A DNA stretch of 64,000 bases from the NCBI GenBank assembly GCA_029298735.1, contig JANSLP010000060.1, positions 62,001 through 126,000 of the forward strand. The letters run 5' to 3'. Below the pieces are notes generated by a model. It did not search any database and had not been told where the DNA came from. It saw nothing but the letters and a program-made list of their open reading frames with translations. Positions 42,479 through 54,802 of this stretch are shown piece after piece. The position numbers were made by a program, and so were the translations under genes. Numbering within the stretch: the stretch's first letter is position 1; each line of letters begins with the position of its first letter. This DNA is from Ophiostoma sp. CBS 140.51. Taxonomy: Eukaryota > Ascomycota > Sordariomycetes > Ophiostomatales > Ophiostomataceae.

Positions 42479-44441
42479 TGTGGTGGTGATTGTGAAGGTG
42501 GGTGAAAACGAGTGTTGTTGAACGAGTGTTGATATAGATCGAGTGTGAAGATCAAGGTGAAGAAAAGAGTGTGGATTTTGTAGTAATGTTTTTGTTGTCA
42601 AGGTCAGTGGTCTAGAAAGATCGATCTAAATCGAAAAGAGGATGCACTCGTCTTGTTATATATTTCGAGCACCTAGTCGACCCATCACGATGACAACAAA
42701 TAGCCCCGTACTTTTTTGCGTGTCCCGAAATATGGAGTATGGTTCGGGCGTAAAAATCCCATCCCAATGCAAGAAAGCGCGTGGAATCCAATACGGGCCT
42801 CCACGGAGAGTTCCGTGCATTGTCGTTGCCCCTCCTTGTTCTCCCTTTTTCAGTGTTTATTCCCCCTTTTTGCTGGGCGAATAATGCTTTCTTCTTGCCT
42901 TTCATCCTTTGCTGTGGACGTGCTGAACGTGCATTTGTTTCTATTTTTGTCGCCAATTAAGATTTCGCTCTCGGTCTCGCTCGCTGTGGAGAAGTACCCA
43001 ATTGGGCGACACGCGTATTTTATGGACTGTGGTTGGGCGGTTCCTGACTTATTCCTTTTTCAGGGGTGAGCCATCAAAAGTTCAGAACCACACCCACAGC
43101 CACTTCTTGAACCAGTGCCTGGATTGTGGATTGCAGATTGAGGATTGCGGTTATGCCCAGGGCGGCCACGTTGAGAACAAAGTCTGGCCGGCTCTTGTCT
43201 GGTCTAGGCGCTCGAAGAAGGGAGGGACATAAAACTCAAAGCAAAACGTAAAACAGTGGGCGGTAGGCAGTGAAAAAGAATTTGGCTGCCTGGACGATTG
43301 CGGGCGTCAACTTGTCAACAAAGGACTACATCGACCAACCCGGTTGCCTTCCGAGAAGACTCGGCTTAAAAGACGACGTGGCTGCCCCTGGTTTTTGTCG
43401 TCATGCAACGGCCCGTCTGTGGCGGTATCTGTTGCGGTGTCTCTTGCGGTGTCTTTTGCGGTCTCTCTCTCGCTTTCGTCAAGAGTGGATGAGTTGTGTT
43501 GAGTGGATGTATTTTGTTCTCATTCTTTGGTTACCTATGGTTTGTCGGGGCCGATGTCTCGCATTGTTTTGACCCATTCGGTTTTGCTCGCATCTTTTCG
43601 CAAGTTCGCAAACTCGCATCTCCACCTCGGATTCTCGGGTTCGGGGTGATCAGGAAACCGCGTGGGGACTGGAGAGACTTAAGAAGGACGGCCTCCCGAC
43701 CCCTGTTGAGCTCTGTCGAGCCCCGTTTTGTGTTTTCACGTTTCTTCATTCCTCCACTGGACCACTCCCCGTCCCCGTCGAAACTCGCCGCAATCTCTTG
43801 TTCATGCATCAGATAAGCTGTCTTCCATACGTCGTTAACAATCCTTCGTGATTGGGCGATTACCAGGTAAGCTCGTTCAGTTAAAGTCCAGACGAGCGCC
43901 CGCCCGGGACGTCTGGAACCAGGGGAAATTGCCCGGTCAGGTCTGTGGTCGACCAAGCCTCGTTTTGTCTCCACTGAATAAGGTTTTTTCTTCTTTTTCC
44001 TTTCTTTTGAAGGAACACGCGTATTGTTAACTGTAACACCACCTACCAAAGGAAAAGGTAAAAGATAAGCCCGGGCCAATCTTCACTACCAATAACAAAA
44101 GAAGCAGGGGTTGTGGTGCATACTTGATTCGTCGAAAGATGATGTCGTCGGGTCATCTTTTAACTGTGTCGCACTGAAGAAAGGCTACATGCCGGCAGTG
44201 GAAAGAAAAAAGCTCGTGTTGTCGACAGACGAACTAAACGAAATGAGCAAACGTCAAATTATTGAAAATGAAAAGGGTAACAAAAAGAGAAAAGTAACAA
44301 AAGGCTGAATGTCTAGAGTCTAAATAAAGAACACTTCCGCGCGTTCGAACCGAGCCAAAGAAACACAAACAAGTGCGAACAGAAACCAGATTCCACGACA
44401 TCCATCGTTTTGGACCCTCCTCCTTCCACTATCCACATTCC
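42479..44441. other. Intergenic
   Basis: No supported gene. A short frame at 44111-44308 has a Lys/Glu-rich, protein-like end (K-L-V-L-S-T-D-E-L-N-E-M) but lacks an ATG at its start and has no recognisable homology. Confidence 0.45.
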
Positions 44442-45119
44442 CTATGCATCCCTCACGATAATGGTCTCCCGCACATACAACCCCTCAACGGCCACCTTGA
44501 CCAAGAACCGCGCCAGACCGGCGACGTGCGCACAATCACTCATCTTCATACGGCCACTGCCACGACTGTCCAGCACTTCCATCTCGGTCTTTTTGTTGGT
44601 GTCAAACTCGAGCCGCACCGGCCGCACCAGTGTCCACTCCGTTTTTGTTTGACGAATCTCCTTGTCGACAATGTTGTGGTCCGCCAGTGCGTGCTTGACG
44701 TTGGTCCAGCCCATGAAGGCGCGCGACACCCACGGCAGACCGGGCCACGAGTCGCCGGCACCGGCCGTGGAGGTGATAACAAGCCGAGAGATGCCGTGGG
44801 CAAGAAGTGCGTCCGCTGCCACTTGAGCTGCATCGGCGAGGAAGCGTGGTGGCGTGACTTGCGCAGCAAACGGGCTGTCGGAAGCGCGCAGGGTGTTGAG
44901 AGTAAAGATGCAGGCGTCAATCTTGGTTGGCGTCGCGGTGATGGCCTTTTCGACGTCAGCCTTCGCCAAGGGAGAGCCCTTGATGACGGTCAGACCCTTT
45001 TGTGCTGGCAGTTTGTCCAGGTTACGGACGAGGGCGACGGCGGTGTGGCCCTGGGCCAGCAGCTCGGCGACGACGAGCAGGCCAGTGCGGCCCGTGGCGC
45101 CAATAAGGAGGAAGTGCAT
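44442..45119 (-). CDS. NAD(P)-binding atypical SDR (NmrA/BVR-B-like)
   Basis: A single exon of 225 residues. The ATG at 45117-45119 begins directly with the first Rossmann strand M-H-F-L-L-I-G-A-T-G-R-T-G (nucleotide-binding G-A-T-G-x-T-G, residues 7-13). Open frame upstream for about 140 codons has leader-like composition and no ATG. V-A-L-V-R-N, K-G-S-P-L, S-R-L-V-I-T-S-T-A-G-A-G and T-L-V-R-P follow in the order of the short NAD(P)-binding family that includes biliverdin reductase B and flavin-reductase-like proteins. The classical SDR Y-x3-K is absent, as usual in this group. The substrate is unknown. It lies 417 bases downstream of a Zn2Cys6 gene on the same strand. Confidence 0.88.
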   Translation of the reverse strand: MHFLLIGATGRTGLLVVAELLAQGHTAVALVRNLDKLPAQKGLTVIKGSPLAKADVEKAITATPTKIDACIFTLNTLRASDSPFAAQVTPPRFLADAAQVAADALLAHGISRLVITSTAGAGDSWPGLPWVSRAFMGWTNVKHALADHNIVDKEIRQTKTEWTLVRPVRLEFDTNKKTEMEVLDSRGSGRMKMSDCAHVAGLARFLVKVAVEGLYVRETIIVRDA

Positions 45120-45535
45120 TTTGAACAGATAGGTATGGGAGGGTGGTGATGAGCTTTGTTTGTCTGACTTGAGCAGTTTGATGTTCTTGGTGAGTGGTTG
45201 ATGGTGTGTTTGTGTTGAAGGTGCTTTGTCTTGTGTCGACAGTGGATAAAGACGATGATGGACGACAACCACCCCCTTTTCGAGGACGACACATCCCATA
45301 CTTATATCCCATGACAAGACGAAAGACTCTTCTCGCCAGCTCGCGCGTATCGGGGTCGGCGGCGTCGACGATGTCCGGGAACATGTGCCTTGCGTGTTGG
45401 GGGCGGAAGGTATCCTGGCCTCTGATTGGCCTGTTCGCTGAAATGTCCGAAAAGGGAAAGCGCTCTTCCACCCCGTTTTCCACCACCAGCCGCCAAGCCT
45501 CGTCGACCAAACGAGCGACGAACAACGAGCCTCGC
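45120..45535. other. Intergenic with long open frame
   Basis: Promoter of the reductase gene. One minus frame is open from about 45675 to 45022 across this interval, overlapping the ends of both genes, with partly protein-like composition between 45293 and 45560. No start or splice model makes it convincing. Confidence 0.35.
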
Positions 45536-46909
45536 TTACCACTCCCCACTTTTGAGTCCATCCGCATGAACTTGTTCCCCGACAAAACTGGCAATTCTTT
45601 GTAATTGCTTGTACTCGGTGTCCATAATCTCCGACTGCCTGTCTTTGTCTTCTTGGCCATCACTGTCCAGAGCACTCAACAAGACGACCCGCAAGATCTG
45701 GTGGAAGAACCGAAGAAAGAGTATGGACAGCAGTTCAGGTTGTAGACGTTCAGTTGTCTGTTTCTCTCGTTCCAGACTGGTGTACCACGTTGTAAGAGAT
45801 TGAAGTAGGAGCTCCTTTGTCGACTGCAGAGACTGTGTTGGTGGTCCTGCTTTCACGCTCGCCAGAAACGAGACGGTCGACATGGCATGCCGTGTGAGTT
45901 CTGAGCGCAAGTCCGGCGCCAAGGGCCGGAACCGACAACTTGTTCCGCCTTCACTGCCGGTTGTGCTTGCAGGTGTGGAGCCGGCACTCGATGGTACGCC
46001 GCGTGTGACATCGGCAAACTTGCACGGCGCTGCAAACAGTTTGATGATAAACACGTCGATGGCAGGCAAGTCTTGGTCCCGTCCACGGTGTTCGTAAAGG
46101 ATACGCAGGCCCTGCACAATATGCTGGGCCATGGCGGCAAAGTGGCCCCGCACCTGCTCAATGCTGATAAACACTTGGCAGCAGAGGAGGGCGGTACGGA
46201 CGCTAGGCGCCGGTGCCGTGTTGGTTGTTGATGGCGACGTTGACAGATGCGATGCCAGTCCACCGAGTGCCATGCAGTACTGTTGCAGTCCGTAGTCTCG
46301 GTTGGGCGTAGTGCCGGTGGCAGCTGCATACGAGGAGGCGGCATATGATAGGTGGGTGGGCTGATTTGACTGCCCTCCTCCTCCATATTTTGCGGTCGCC
46401 TCGAGGTCTGCCCTTAGAGCCCGCAGCGAGAATACTGCATGCCGTACCGCCGGATCCGTCTGGCTGGCCTGTAAGACTTGGCGAGCCTCGTCGGCGCAGG
46501 CTAAGGTGACAGTGGGGAAGAGTGTTTTGGTGGAGAAACATCGCTGGAGGTCGGCAATATCGGTGTCTGTGATGGAGGTCGACTCTAACGAGGTCTCGTC
46601 AAGGACCAATGGCATGGCGGGCGTAACAGTCTTTGACGGGGCAGCCTTACCCATCCCCTTTCGAGACTCGCTGTCAGCCGTCCAGGCACGAAATTGTGAC
46701 GCATATCCATCACAGGTGCGCCCCGTTGACACGCACTTTTGGCATGCCGGTCGGCCTTCGTCGCATTTGACTTTGCGAGTGCTGCCGGTGTTAGCGGTGC
46801 CCAAAGCAATCCTGTGGAGGCGGTTGACCTACCGGCATGTAGCACAGCCCGTCTTGACCTTGGGGCGCGGGGCGCGCTGCTGGCCGATACCGTCCATGAC
46901 AATCTCCAT
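45536..46909 (-). CDS. Zn2Cys6 transcription factor
   Basis: Two exons on the minus strand, 46909-46833 and 46781-45536, give 440 residues. The 51-base intron (GTAGGT donor, CGGCAG acceptor) splits the zinc cluster itself, a common fungal arrangement. The cluster is Cys22, 25, 32, 39, 42 and 49 (spacing 2-6-6-2-6) with basic residues R-T-R-K-V-K. There is no clear Fungal_trans domain. The rest is the helical DUF3468-like C-terminal type (R-H-A-V-F-S-L-R-A-L, D-Y-G-L-Q-Q-Y-C-M-A-L). A regulator so close to the reductase gene may control it. At the 3' end the stop overlaps a GTAAGC sequence that could act as a donor, so a longer isoform is possible. Confidence 0.9.
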
Positions 46910-47529
46910 GGCTTGAGTTGGGGATGGGGTGAGGTCAAAAACGGTTGAAGTTCCGAACAGGCGAATCAGAGTCGTTCAGCTTTCAATCGGCGCCTCGCCT
47001 TTCCGGGGTCGCGTCGTCGCTCTCAATGGGGCCACGGCCTTTTTATGGAAGCGGCATGGCAAGAGGGGGAGCCCTGCAGGAGTCGAGTCATTAGAGATTG
47101 ATCGGCAAGGGGAACTTGAGAGGAGCGTGAAAACGTGAAGGAACAATGGCAGAGTGAAAGAACAGGGCTTCATTAGCGTTGGCGATGCAACGGGAAGCAG
47201 GCAGACGCGCTAGACTGAATTGGGATAAAACAGCGAATGGACCAATTACCGCTCATCGTGCCTGCCGTTATGGTCTCCACTCTTCCTGCTGAAGCTTACA
47301 GAGCTACAGAGCTTCGTTGCTTCCGTCAAAACATCCGTCCGCCGACGACGTTTCGATGTCCGACACAAGCCCGATGGCCGATGGGTAGAGAAATTTATAT
47401 GTTTTGGTGGTGTATATTTTTCTGTATTTATATCGACCATTTTACAGCGTTTGCACTTTTTCTAGATTTTCAATACACAGCTTTTTATTTTTATTTTTTT
47501 ATTTTCAGTTACGAAATTCCATTGATCTC
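46910..47529. other. Intergenic, divergent promoter of Zn2Cys6 and GST genes
   Basis: No gene supported. The 150 bases before 47530 are T-rich. Confidence 0.5.
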
Positions 47530-48342
47530 ATGTCCAACTTCATGACATCAACATTGCGGTTTTCATTCAAGCTAGCACAAAACTCAACTACCTACCGTCC
47601 GTTGATTACTTCAACCTTCACAAAAAGCACAAAATTTTATTCAACCGTCAAGATGCCCCAGTTCACTCTTTACGGCGCCCGCGGTTCGACCAACACTGAT
47701 CGTGTCCGCCTCACACTCGCCGACGCCGGCCTCACCGACTACGATCTGGTCTTGCTGAACCTCATGAAGGGCGAGCAAAAGTCGCCAGACAACATGAAGC
47801 GTCACCCGTGGGGCAAGGTCCCTGCTGTCGAGTTTCCAGACGGTCTCGTGCTCTACGAGAGCCGTGCCATCTGCAAGTTCTTGGCACAAAAATACAACTT
47901 CCCTCTGTTGCCCGAGGTGGCCGATACGACGGCGACTGCCCTTTTTGACCAAGCCCAGTCGGTCGAGATTCTCTACTTTGCCGACCCAGCGGGCCGGATT
48001 GCTTTCGAGAAGATAGCCAAGAAGTTCATGGGCCTACCGGCAGACGAGGCTATCGTGGAATCGTCGCTCAGGGCGGTAGAGGCATACTTTGATGTGGCTG
48101 AGAAGATTCTCGAGAAGCAGGAGTACATGGCCGGTGCTACCTTTAGTCTTGTCGACATTTACTACATCCCTTTAATTACACGATTGTTTGCCGTCGGGTT
48201 TGGTGAGCTGTTGCTGGGGGACCGGCCGGCGGTGAAGGTTTGGTGGGAGCGGGTGACTAGCAGACCGGGCATCCAGGCGTTGTTGGAAGCGGACAAGAAG
48301 GCAGCAGCAGCGGCAGCAGCGACGATGGCGGCCAAGCAGTGA
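47530..48342 (+). CDS. Glutathione S-transferase with probable mitochondrial presequence
   Basis: A single exon of 270 residues from the ATG at 47530. The enzyme itself could start at a second in-frame ATG (47653; 229 residues, AAGATGC context), where the thioredoxin fold begins with M-P-Q-F-T-L-Y-G. N-domain landmarks are K-V-P-A-V-E-F (the cis-Pro loop) and Y-E-S-R-A-I (the E-S glutathione-binding motif). The helical C-domain includes Y-M-A-G-A-T-F-S-L-V-D-I. This resembles phi-like fungal GSTs. The 41-residue extension from the first ATG is rich in Ser, Thr, Lys, Arg and Phe with no acidic residue and ends K-F-Y-S-T, a typical matrix-targeting signal. Leaky scanning could give cytosolic and mitochondrial forms. 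The C-terminus has an Ala run. Role: conjugation of glutathione to electrophiles. Confidence 0.92.
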   Translation: MSNFMTSTLRFSFKLAQNSTTYRPLITSTFTKSTKFYSTVKMPQFTLYGARGSTNTDRVRLTLADAGLTDYDLVLLNLMKGEQKSPDNMKRHPWGKVPAVEFPDGLVLYESRAICKFLAQKYNFPLLPEVADTTATALFDQAQSVEILYFADPAGRIAFEKIAKKFMGLPADEAIVESSLRAVEAYFDVAEKILEKQEYMAGATFSLVDIYYIPLITRLFAVGFGELLLGDRPAVKVWWERVTSRPGIQALLEADKKAAAAAAATMAAKQ

Positions 48343-51300
48343 TGACTTTGGCAAGAAGGAACACAATCTAATGCAGACAGAAGTACATAACAACAGTTTT
48401 ATTGGAGCAATCGACAGTTTCCTGATTTCATCACCAAGATATCAAAAATTCAACACTCGAAACATCAATCATCGTAAAACGAACAAGGAAAGCAATCACC
48501 CAGTAAAAAGAACTCCTTTATATAAATTGTTCATTTTGGAGTGTCGTGTTGTGTTTCGACCGTCTTGCAGACTCGTGGATGTCGTTGGCCGTGACCCATG
48601 TTTAGGCGCACCTGTTTTGGTCACGATCTGATTAATACGATACCATACCTAACGTGCCCTTGAAAACCACCCCACGGGGATTAATGGGCGATCGATAAAC
48701 TATTCTGTACCTACGTCATGCCTACTGTGAAAGTCGTGTTCTCCTTCCTTTTGCCTGTGGAACAATCTTGCAGCGGTAGAAGACAGGATCCGGGAACTCG
48801 GTTTATGTTAGGCTGTACGGCCGTTTTTGTGGCACTCTCCGGCACTCAGATTTTCACGATGTTTGACTTTAGCTTCATAATTGATAACTGGCTATGCCAT
48901 TTTTTGCCGTTTTTACACACAGAGAAGCGGGACAATACGATCTGAAGCTACGACATTTAAGGGTGTCATTGACGTCATCACGTTGATGGACACAGTTACT
49001 GTGTAAATATCGTCACGACAGCCACGTGCAAATCCAATAGCCTCAAAATCATAATGAAACATCCTGGTGGAAAAACAATGGTATGAACCAATCGAGGTTT
49101 CCGACTTTCGCGTCTCTTTTGACTGGACTGTCGGAGGAAGAAGGGTATCATTGTGTTTATCGAGTCGGAAGGAAGATCATTTCTCTCGTCTCTCCTAGCT
49201 TTCTACATCTTGGCGTTTGAAATTCAGGCGGAGCCGGCCAACAATAGCAAGAACAGATCTCTTGGGGCACAGACAGGCGAGTGGGCGAACACACGGACGG
49301 ATATTTGGACGAATGGATGAAGAGAACGTACGAGACGGACAGCACCGAACAATCTTGGCTGCATCGGAGACCGGAGGCCGCAAATCATCAGAAAGGGAAA
49401 GTCGGTTAAAGCGCCAAGTTGATAAAAGCGCCGGGTTGAGAAGCCATAATATGAAATATTTCTAGCCAATCTGCAGACGTCACAAGAACAACGTGTTGAA
49501 TAGGCCTTTTCAGGGCGTTGAGTGCATTTTCACACAGGCGCATATCATGGAAGGCAAGCTCGCAGGCAAGGTAAGGCGGCAGGCATGATGGTTGATGTTT
49601 AGTCACCCTGTAATGTTAACAGACGTCAAACCTCAAACATCAGATGGCAACTTTACATGGAAATGGTGACAAGCGTCTGTAGTTAAATGCTTTGTTTGGG
49701 CGTCGCCATTTTACAATGTCTGCAAACACATGACTACCTAGCCGACAGCCGACATGGCAGGATATCGGTGAAGGACATCGCGTATCGACAAGACATAAAC
49801 AAAATACACAGTACGGAGTACAGAAAGAAACATTCACAATCAGTTTTCAGTTTCTCAAGTCTCAGGGTCCAAAGTTTGTTGATCTTTCCAGACGTCTCCA
49901 GTGTGTGGTCCCCAATCTTCTCTCCAGTCTCCAGGAATGTCGCATTTTCAGAGTTTTTCGGACTTTCAGGGACCGTGGTTCCCCTGGACGTCCCTGAACA
50001 CCCCTGGTCTAGAAGAGATTTAAGCAATGAACCGTCGTTTGAACTCCCCAAAAGAATGAATATCATCTCCAGTTTTGTTTGCTTTTTTGTTCTGTTTTCT
50101 GGTCCCTGGAAAGATACGTATCGTTACACGTATCTACTACACCTACTACATTACACCAAAGAGGGGAACAAATCTGCCTCCTAACGAGTCTCGAGTGACG
50201 ACGTCGTACTCCTTCCAGAACATCACTTCAGCCGGCGTGTAGCCGGTGGGTAAGGGGTTTTTGACAAGTTTGACCGTGAGTCCGTTTCGCTGGGTCTTGG
50301 TGGTTCCTGTTGGCTCGTGTCCGCCTTCCCCCTTCCTCGTCTCCTCGTGTCCTCTGGTCCTGTCGTGAGTTTTGATGTGTCTGCTGTCGTCATCGGCCAG
50401 GGGCAGGAAGAGCTCGTGGGTGGAGGGTCAAATGTGGATAATGTGGGCGATGTGGGTTTTGAGGGCGAAAGTGGGTGTTATGGGGTTTCATTTTGCTTCC
50501 TTTTCGTGGTTTGGTGGTGTTTTCAGCGCCTCTGAACGCCTCCAGCACAATGTTTGTCGCCTTTCAACCCCCTTCAACGCCCCTGGCGTCTTTCACGACA
50601 CTCCACCCAAGCCCACCTCTCCACATCCTCCACCTCTCCGTCGCATTTGAATTTTCCTCTTTCTCCTTGCGGAAGTGCGAGGTATCCATTCTATGCGCTA
50701 CGACAGTGCCAGCGCCTCTAATTTTTACGCTTTGGCGCAAAGTTTTGTCCCATTTCCTCCGGGCGTCCCTTATGACGTCAGTCCGAGGCCTTTTCTCTTT
50801 TCTCTTCTTCACCTTTTACCTCTCCTCCTTTACTTTTTTAACGAGCCCTTTTTGGTCTGAAGTGCTCCCGTCTGTGTGGGTCAGCCACCAGGAGGTGTTT
50901 TGTTCAAGGTACTCAAGGCAGTGTGCACTTTTCCTTCGTACACTTTCCTTGACAACCTTTCCACTTCCACTTTCCACATTGAGTTGATGTTGAGTTGCAG
51001 CCAAGACGTCGGCAGAGAACGTGAACCAGACAATAGAAGAGTGGTGAGAGGGACGGAGTGACGTCCCGTTTGGGTTTTGGTTCTCCAGACATTTGCGCTT
51101 GCAGTGTGCCCGCAGCGGAACATGGTATTTGGCCCGTGCTGCCGTGTTTTCCGTGCTCTTGCTCCCCTCTTCATGTGTGCCATCATGTGTGCTACAAAGC
51201 TCCAAGTTCAGTCAAGGAGGCCCAAGTGGCACAGAAAAAACCGATCGACACGAAAGGCAAGGACATCGGTCAAGGAATGGAAAAACGCACGGCTGGGGAG

Positions 51301-54300
51301 CTGACCAGATGAACAGATGGGCAGATGAGAAGAGGAGCAGCTGAGATGCAGGCCAAGAGACAGGCCTTGGAAACAAACAATCGAGGAAAAAAGCAGCTCT
51401 TTCTCGGAGTGCGCGTTGAATCTGACATTGGGATGCCCACACAGCGACATGGGTGGTCTGAACTTGTGTGGGCGGGAAAAAAGGTCAAAAGGGAAAGATT
51501 AATAGAGATTAAATGTTTGATGGAGGGTACGAGGTACATCGGTCCACCACCCATCTTCGCAAAACCCTGACCCAGAAGGCCACCGAGGACGACCATCAAC
51601 AGAACCAACGACACCAACCGCAAACCAACAAACTCGTGTCAACGCCGGCCGAAAAGAAGAAAATACTCGACGTTATGGAGTGCCGTGTGAACGTACTTTT
51701 CTGTCAGAAAACACAAAAACACCGCGGTGAGGCCAGTTGAAAACCCTTATTTTTTTATTCTCGCCCAATGGCATTCCCTGTTATCGATTAACTTCTCCTC
51801 TTAATTAACTGGGGAGGAACGACAGGAACCACAGAAACCAAAGAACCACACAACCATCACAACTGTTCAGCACTTCCTCCAATTCGATCGACATTGCCAT
51901 CGACCCTGCAAAGTCCCTGAGAAGGAAGGCGGGAAGGGAAGGGAGGGCGGATATTGTCCGTTGTATTTTCTGTCTCTCCGGAGTCGTGATTTTGTGTCCA
52001 ATGAAAAAGAAAATAAACGTAAAAGCGCGATCAAAACGTTGCACTTGCAGATGCAGTTTCCAGTTTTCCTAACATCTCTAGCCTTTTCTGTCTTTTGTCT
52101 CTCGCGCGTGCCGCGAATACCGAGAGACAAAGACGTTGACAGGGGACGGACAGGCAACAAAATCTCGAGAACAAAACACACCAAAGAGGACAGACAACTC
52201 AGACAGCTCAGCAACAACGGCAAAACACTTCATCACTTCAACACAAGGAATTGTGCCTAAAAAAACACGACGTCTTAGACTTTGGGTGGGGCCCCACCTC
52301 TTGGCAGTCTGCAACTAGGGCAGTGGAAGGAAGAAGGAATACGACAAAGTGAGGTCAAAGTACGAGTGTATGTACATTGTGGGCGGTCGGTGGGTGCAGT
52401 GGGATTTACGAGGACGACTGTCAGCCTCGCAGAGTTGACTGAAATCATGTCTCTGAACACCCGGCAGGCTGCAGCACTCCAAGGAACACATGGAGGACCT
52501 GAGTTTTGAGGTGTATGGAATAGAGGATTAGCCATTGGAGCACGGGAAAGAAGAGAAGATGGCGGGACATGACGAAGGATGAGACAAAAAAGACATGGTG
52601 CGCTAATTCCCGCTCTTTCATTTTTGGTGAAGATTTTTGGAAAACTTTTTTTGACAGAGATCTTTTGCTTCTTGTGATGCTCCTTGGTTTAATTGTTCCT
52701 TTGTTTCATCTTTCGATTTAGCTGCGTTTGCCTCCCACCAAGACTTTGGTGGAATTGCCTCCCGCAGGCCTCTTCACCACCGAGGTCACCTTTTTAGTAG
52801 GACTCATAGGGGATGCTCGGGCGGTGAGCGGCATTTGCGCATTTTACAGCACTCGTAGCACACCTTGTACCGCCTGTCAGCGCGTCCGTCAGCCTGTCAC
52901 GCGGTTTACCCTGTTTGCCCCTCCCCACTCCGTCTCACACCTTACTTTCGTGTACTCGCTGGACGCCGTTTGTCCTTTGAGCCTGTATCTTACAGGGGCT
53001 CAGTGGCTCAGGACTCATATGTTGGCCACGCCGAGAGAAAAGTGGGCGGCCGCAGGAGAGAAATTAGGAGGACATGAGGGACATTAGACAGCGCTTTTAG
53101 TGAGGTGCATTCGACGCCGCGTCCTTGTCGACCCACTTATCTTCACCTCTCATGTTCCTTCCTTTAAAGTGTGCTCAAAGGTTCCTCTCTTTTTCACCAA
53201 CCACATTAGCCCAAGAGACGACCAATAGACAGGAAAAGACAGCCACCCGACCGCGCCGTTCGCCGCCGGGGCGAGCGGCTCAGCCTCTTCAGATGAAGAC
53301 TCTGTTTTCTCTAACTCAGTAAAGCCCCCTTGGCTACATTTTGTCGGCAGATGACCTCGATGTGCGGCAATACATTTGTGATACCAGTTTACCATTTTGT
53401 GCTGGCCCAGCGCTCGGCGGCCACCTCCGATCCCAAGAAGTACCTCACGTGACGCGCCACTGATCAATTGAGGTGGAATTGTTCTTCCTCTTCCTCTTGG
53501 GGCAGGCGCGAACCAACCCCCTGCAACCATGTCGCTGCAAACTGCCCCATCAGTGCAATCGCCCAGGCATGAAAAGCACCGAAATCCCTAAGAGGCGCCG
53601 CCCAGCGCCTCCAATGCGGCGCGACTGGAGCGACTGCAGACAGAATGCATGGGAGACATGCTCTGAAATGGGACAGAGACATGGAGACGGACATGGGGAG
53701 GCATGCATATTATTCACTGGCACCACTTCCAGCCAACCAAAAGGCTCCGCTTCCCATTTCCATGATTTCCTTGTTTTTTACTCTTTTCTCTTTGAGCCTC
53801 GCTCAAATGGCAGGCGCGATGGGGTACGGAGGACGCGTACAACGTACTTCGACTTGTTCTCTCGGAGTGTGTTAGCCTTCCTTTTTAGTGCGACAACAAG
53901 GCCGGGCATTGGGCTTTTTAGGGGCGTCCATGTCGTCTTTTGGGGGCTTTTTACGACGTTAAGGCCTTGGCAGGCGCAAGAGGAATGCAACGACATTGGT
54001 CCAATCCATGGGGGAAGGTGGACTCGACCAAAAGGGGGAAGGCGCGACCGGGGCGGAACAGTTTTTGGGGGGCAAAGACGGCGGTGCGCCGTGGGGAGAC
54101 AACGGTACGGTCGTCCTACGGCCTACGGCTACGGTACAGGCTACGGTACAGTGGACCACGGTGCCTACGGTGCGCTAAGGTCGCTACGGTCGCCACTGTT
54201 TTGCAGGCTCTCAGTGGCTGTTTCTGGGAGAGGCTCAGTGTCAGAAAAACGGCGCTACACAAAAAAGGAAAGAAAGAAACACACAACTCGCCTAGTCGCT

Positions 54301-54802
54301 CTTTCTCGCATGCTGAGTTGTGTCTCTCCAAAGCCTCTCTCATAGCCTCTCAACGCAGATGGCAAAGATCCTCGGCGCGGCAGGTGGTCGTGTGCGTTCC
54401 CGCTCCCCCTTCCCTGTTCTGTCTTGTTGTTCCATTTGCCTTTCTCTTTGACTTTTTCTTGGGTTCCTTTCTTGGGCCTTCCTTGCCATGTCGCTCTTTC
54501 CCGTTTTCTCGGGCTCTTGGTATTAATTTTCTTGATCTGCCACTTCTTTCCCATTTCTGTTTTCCTTCTCTTCTCCTTCTTTTTTTCTCTTTTCTCCCTC
54601 TCTCCTTCCTTTTGTTTTTCTTTCCATTCTTCATTCCTTCCTTTTTAGGTTCAACACCACCACACGACGCCCTCGTCCTTTTGTCCTGTTTCTCACGCCG
54701 GCAGCCTTGAAACGTAAAGGCTCCTTCACCTCCCTTCCACTCTTCTTATCTATCTTATTCTCACCCTCACCTCCCCCTCACTCCCCGTACTTGTTGCCTC
54801 CA
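48343..54802. other. 6.5-kb gene-poor stretch
   Basis: No gene is supported on either strand. The longest frames (49687-50184 plus, 53473-54345 plus) have incoherent translations without domain features. The region has C/T-rich blocks (50.6-50.9 kb and 54.4-54.7 kb, the latter leading to the permease gene) and a TACGG-rich repeat at 54103-54190. Non-coding RNA genes or a highly diverged gene cannot be excluded. Confidence 0.5.
54103..54190. repeat. TACGG-rich imperfect repeat
   Basis: About eight TACGG pentamers in 88 bases (CCTACGGC, CTACGGTACAGG, CTACGGTACAG and similar). A related CCTACGGGTACGGCTACGG stretch occurs at 10837-10856. Confidence 0.6.

Noticed and set aside
44111..44308. 65-codon Lys/Glu-rich frame
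   Set aside because: No ATG at its start, no homology recognised and no splice context; left unannotated.
44325..44360. tRNA-like T-arm (GTTCGAAC) near 44345
   Set aside because: No acceptor, D-arm or anticodon arm can be drawn in the surrounding 75 bases.
53473..54345. 290-codon open frame
   Set aside because: The translation is compositionally incoherent, runs through the TACGG repeat and shows no domain feature; it is probably a chance open frame in GC-rich DNA.
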